Assembly: GCF_012034205.1 (NCBI RefSeq)
Contig: NZ_JAATEM010000032.1
Coordinates: 1-64,000, forward strand
Length of the DNA stretch: 64,000 bases
From: Streptomyces composti
Lineage (GTDB): Bacteria > Actinomycetota > Actinomycetes > Streptomycetales > Streptomycetaceae
Direction of reading: 5' to 3'
Shown piece after piece: positions 62,213-64,000 of the stretch. A program made the translations under genes and the position numbers. The notes below the pieces were generated by a model. The model was not told the origin of the DNA, made no database searches, and worked only from the letters and a program-made list of their open reading frames with translations. The first letter of the stretch is position 1. Each line of letters opens with the position of its first letter.

Positions 62213-63049
62213 ATGGCAAAGCATCGCCACGAGCAGCGCTACCGGCGGCCGGCCGTCGCCGCGATCGCCGCGAGCGTCATAGGCATACCGTCCGTCGCCA
62301 TGGCCTGTACCGACTGGCCCGGCGACGATCGGGGGCGGCAGGACCGCACCGCCGCCACCACGGTCGCCTCCGAGGACCGGTGGGACGGCGCGAACTGGTA
62401 CCGCGAGTGGAGCAGCCGCCCGGGCAACGACCCCTCGGCGCGCACCACGCCCGACGCGAGTCCGTCGAAGAAGCACAGGAAGACGCACAAGAAGAAGGAC
62501 GACGACACGTCCGACAAGGCCCGCGAGGCGAAGAAGAGGAAGGCGAAGACCGCCCGGACCGGCCGCGCCTCCGAGCCGGCGAGCACGCCGAGCGCCGAGC
62601 CCACCACCTCCGCCCCGAAGCCTCCCGCCTCCACGGCCCCCTCCTCGCCGGGCACCGCCAAGCCCTCCGCCACCGCCACGGGTGACGTCGCCCGGGTCGT
62701 GGAGCTGGTCAACGCCGAGCGCGCCAAGGCGGGTTGCTCGGCGGTGACCGTCAACTCCAAGCTGACCAAGGCCGCCCAGGACCACAGCGCGGACATGGCG
62801 GCGAACGGGAACATGTCGCACACCGGCTCCGACGGCTCCACCCCCGACCAGCGCATCACCCGCGCCGGCTACAGCTGGAGCACCTACGGCGAGAACGTCG
62901 CCTACGGCTACTCCACTCCGGAGCAGGTGATGCAGGGCTGGATGAACAGTCCCGGCCACCGGGAGAACATCCTCAACTGCGCCTTCGAGGAGATCGGCGT
63001 CGGACTCTCCGGCACCTACTGGACCCAGGACTTCGGCACCGCCCGCTAG
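62213..63049 (+). CDS. secreted CAP-domain protein
   Basis: A 278-residue exported protein. An N-terminal hydrophobic segment (AAIAASVIGIPSVAMA) serves as signal peptide. Residues ~65-150 form a Lys-rich then Ser/Thr/Pro-rich linker. Residues ~155-278 form a CAP (SCP/PR-1-like) domain, with its His in GNMSHTGSDGS, Glu in YGENVAYGY and C-terminal GHRENIL and WTQDFG. CAP proteins are extracellular, with unclear biochemical roles; bacterial ones are often cell-wall or sporulation-associated. ATG 62213 follows GAGG; ATG 62177 is an alternative. Confidence 0.88.
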   Translation: MAKHRHEQRYRRPAVAAIAASVIGIPSVAMACTDWPGDDRGRQDRTAATTVASEDRWDGANWYREWSSRPGNDPSARTTPDASPSKKHRKTHKKKDDDTSDKAREAKKRKAKTARTGRASEPASTPSAEPTTSAPKPPASTAPSSPGTAKPSATATGDVARVVELVNAERAKAGCSAVTVNSKLTKAAQDHSADMAANGNMSHTGSDGSTPDQRITRAGYSWSTYGENVAYGYSTPEQVMQGWMNSPGHRENILNCAFEEIGVGLSGTYWTQDFGTAR

Positions 63050-63068
63050 CCCAGGTACCGGTCCCCCG

Positions 63069-63161
63069 CCGGAGAGGGCACGTGCCGCTCACCGGAGGGG
63101 GCACCTGCCGCTCACCGGAGGGGCCACCTGCCGATCACCGGAGAGGGGCACCTGCCGGTCA
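63069..63161. repeat. four tandem copies of a 23-24 base repeat
   Basis: Units begin CCGGAG at 63069, 63092, 63115 and 63138, with lengths 23, 23, 23 and 24, sharing the core GCACCTGCC or a variant. The last copy contains the stop codon of the NCS1 permease. They lie between two convergent genes. With no spacers they are not CRISPR; a termination role is possible. Confidence 0.8.
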
Positions 63162-64000
63162 CCGGAGGCGGGCCGCAGCCCGGTCGGAGGCGCTGCGGCC
63201 CGCCATCAGCGCCACGTACAGCACCAGCGAGGCCGCGAGGCCCACGGCCCAGCCGTAGTCCGCGAGCGGTTTCAGGAACGGGATCAGGCCGTCCTCGGGG
63301 AAGGGTCCCTTGCCCGGCGCCGAGTGGGAGCCGCCCACCGCGAGCACCCCGCCGACCAGGAAGGCGAGCACGGCCCGCAGGTTCCAGCCGGAGGTGTACC
63401 AGTAGCGGCTGCCCGGGGTGTACAGGCCGGGCAGGTCCAGCGCGGTGCGGCGGACGATCCAGTAGTCGCCGATGAGGATGCCGGCGACGCTGCCGAGCAG
63501 GCCGCCGACCAGGCCGAGCCAGGTGAAGATGTACAGCTCGGGCGTCTCGGTGAGCTTCCACGGCATGATCACCACGCCGACCACGCCGGTGATCAGCGCA
63601 CCGGTGCGGAAGGTGATGAACCGCGGCGCCAGGTTGGCCAGGTCGTACGCCGGGGAGACGACGTTGGCCGCGATGTTCACCGAGATCGTCGCGACGAGCA
63701 CGGTCACCAGGGCGAAGAGCAGCCCGAAGACGTTGTCGGTCTTGCCGGCGAGCGCCACCGGGTCCCACATCGCGACCCCGTACACCGCCTGCGAGCCGGA
63801 GGTGACGAACACCGAGAGCAGCGCGAACAGGGTCATGGTGGTGGGCAGTCCGAGGGTCTGGCCCCACACCTGGGCCCGCTGACCCGCCCCGAAGCGGGTG
63901 AAGTCGGGGATGTTCAGGCTCAGCGTGGACCAGAAGGCGATCATGCCCATGAGGGAGGGGAAGAACACCGGCCAGAAGTCCGCCCCCCAGCCCAGTTGCG
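63159..64000 (-). CDS. NCS1-family nucleobase/hydantoin permease (partial)
   Basis: The C-terminal ~280 residues of an NCS1 transporter (Mhp1, PucI, CodB family), cut at the window edge so the 5' part and start are missing. Visible marks: AFWSTLSLNIPDFTRFG, the NCS1 helix motif, then NIAANVVSPAYDLANLAP, and later a GVVGVVIMPWKL segment with several membrane helices to the C-terminus. It should be a sodium- or proton-coupled importer of a nucleobase, hydantoin or allantoin; the substrate is not determinable. The stop lies inside the fourth copy of a tandem repeat. Confidence 0.88.
   Translation of the reverse strand, partial: QLGWGADFWPVFFPSLMGMIAFWSTLSLNIPDFTRFGAGQRAQVWGQTLGLPTTMTLFALLSVFVTSGSQAVYGVAMWDPVALAGKTDNVFGLLFALVTVLVATISVNIAANVVSPAYDLANLAPRFITFRTGALITGVVGVVIMPWKLTETPELYIFTWLGLVGGLLGSVAGILIGDYWIVRRTALDLPGLYTPGSRYWYTSGWNLRAVLAFLVGGVLAVGGSHSAPGKGPFPEDGLIPFLKPLADYGWAVGLAASLVLYVALMAGRSASDRAAARLR

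Overview
This window reads as a chromosomal piece of a Streptomyces or very close actinomycete. The DNA is strongly GC-rich, genes carry G or C at almost every third codon position, GTG and TTG starts are common, and many junctions use 4-base GTGA or ATGA overlaps. The gene content also fits: the ten-gene streptomycete gas-vesicle-type operon (O-A-F-G-Y-Z-J-L-S-K), a SpoIIE-type phosphatase with a fused anti-sigma-like ATPase, an F420-type LLM oxidoreductase, Ada-AlkA, and the crotonyl-CoA carboxylase/reductase (ccr) locus. No prophage, transposase, rRNA or tRNA gene was seen.

Layout. 1-0.4 kb: a small hydrophobic protein and short repeats. 0.4-5.8 kb (minus): gvp operon. 6.0-10.6 kb (minus): LigD-type polymerase coupled to a transketolase, then an NDH-2-like flavoprotein. 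10.7-14.1 kb: LLM oxidoreductase, VOC protein, arginase-fold protein with altered metal ligands, GNAT. 14.2-19.2 kb (minus): four overlapping peptidase genes (S66, S9, M20, M55), suited to breaking down peptides and muropeptides. 19.3-26.1 kb (minus): methyltransferase, PAS-GAF-PP2C-ATPase regulator, drug-efflux MFS with carboxypeptidase-regulatory-like repeats, SRPBCC protein. 26.3-29.7 kb: radical SAM protein behind a LexA-like box, secreted tripeptidyl-peptidase-like hydrolase, HEAT-repeat protein.

30.1-41.1 kb (plus): the carbon core. A duplicated 3-hydroxyacyl-CoA dehydrogenase and a TetR regulator precede ccr, ethylmalonyl-CoA mutase, a malyl-CoA-type lyase, a MaoC hydratase and an acyl-CoA dehydrogenase (ethylmalonyl-CoA pathway), followed by psd and pssA. 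At 52.8-57.8 kb mutA-mutB-meaB add methylmalonyl-CoA mutase. Together these link acetyl-CoA assimilation, C4/C5 acyl-CoA chemistry and polyketide extender supply.

41.3-47.7 kb: glycerate kinase, ADP-ribosylglycohydrolase, NUDIX hydrolase, sirtuin, then alkylation repair (Ogt coupled to Ada-AlkA). A macrodomain protein at 57.9 kb extends the NAD/ADP-ribose theme. 47.8-52.7 kb: a Tat-exported GH2 beta-galactosidase with a LamG-like domain inside its catalytic barrel, and a FhuF-like protein. 58.4-64 kb: CrtI-like flavoprotein, inositol-monophosphatase-family enzyme, a secreted DUF3558-like protein, a CAP-domain secreted protein behind a long structured leader, and an NCS1 permease cut by the window edge.

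Most notable: a two-copy hydroxyacyl-CoA dehydrogenase whose halves look specialised for different nicotinamide cofactors, a predicted ccr promoter with a palindrome in its spacer, the LamG insertion in the GH2 barrel, the NAD/ADP-ribose gene group with shared leaderless-type starts, and the opposite-charge tails of GvpY and GvpZ.
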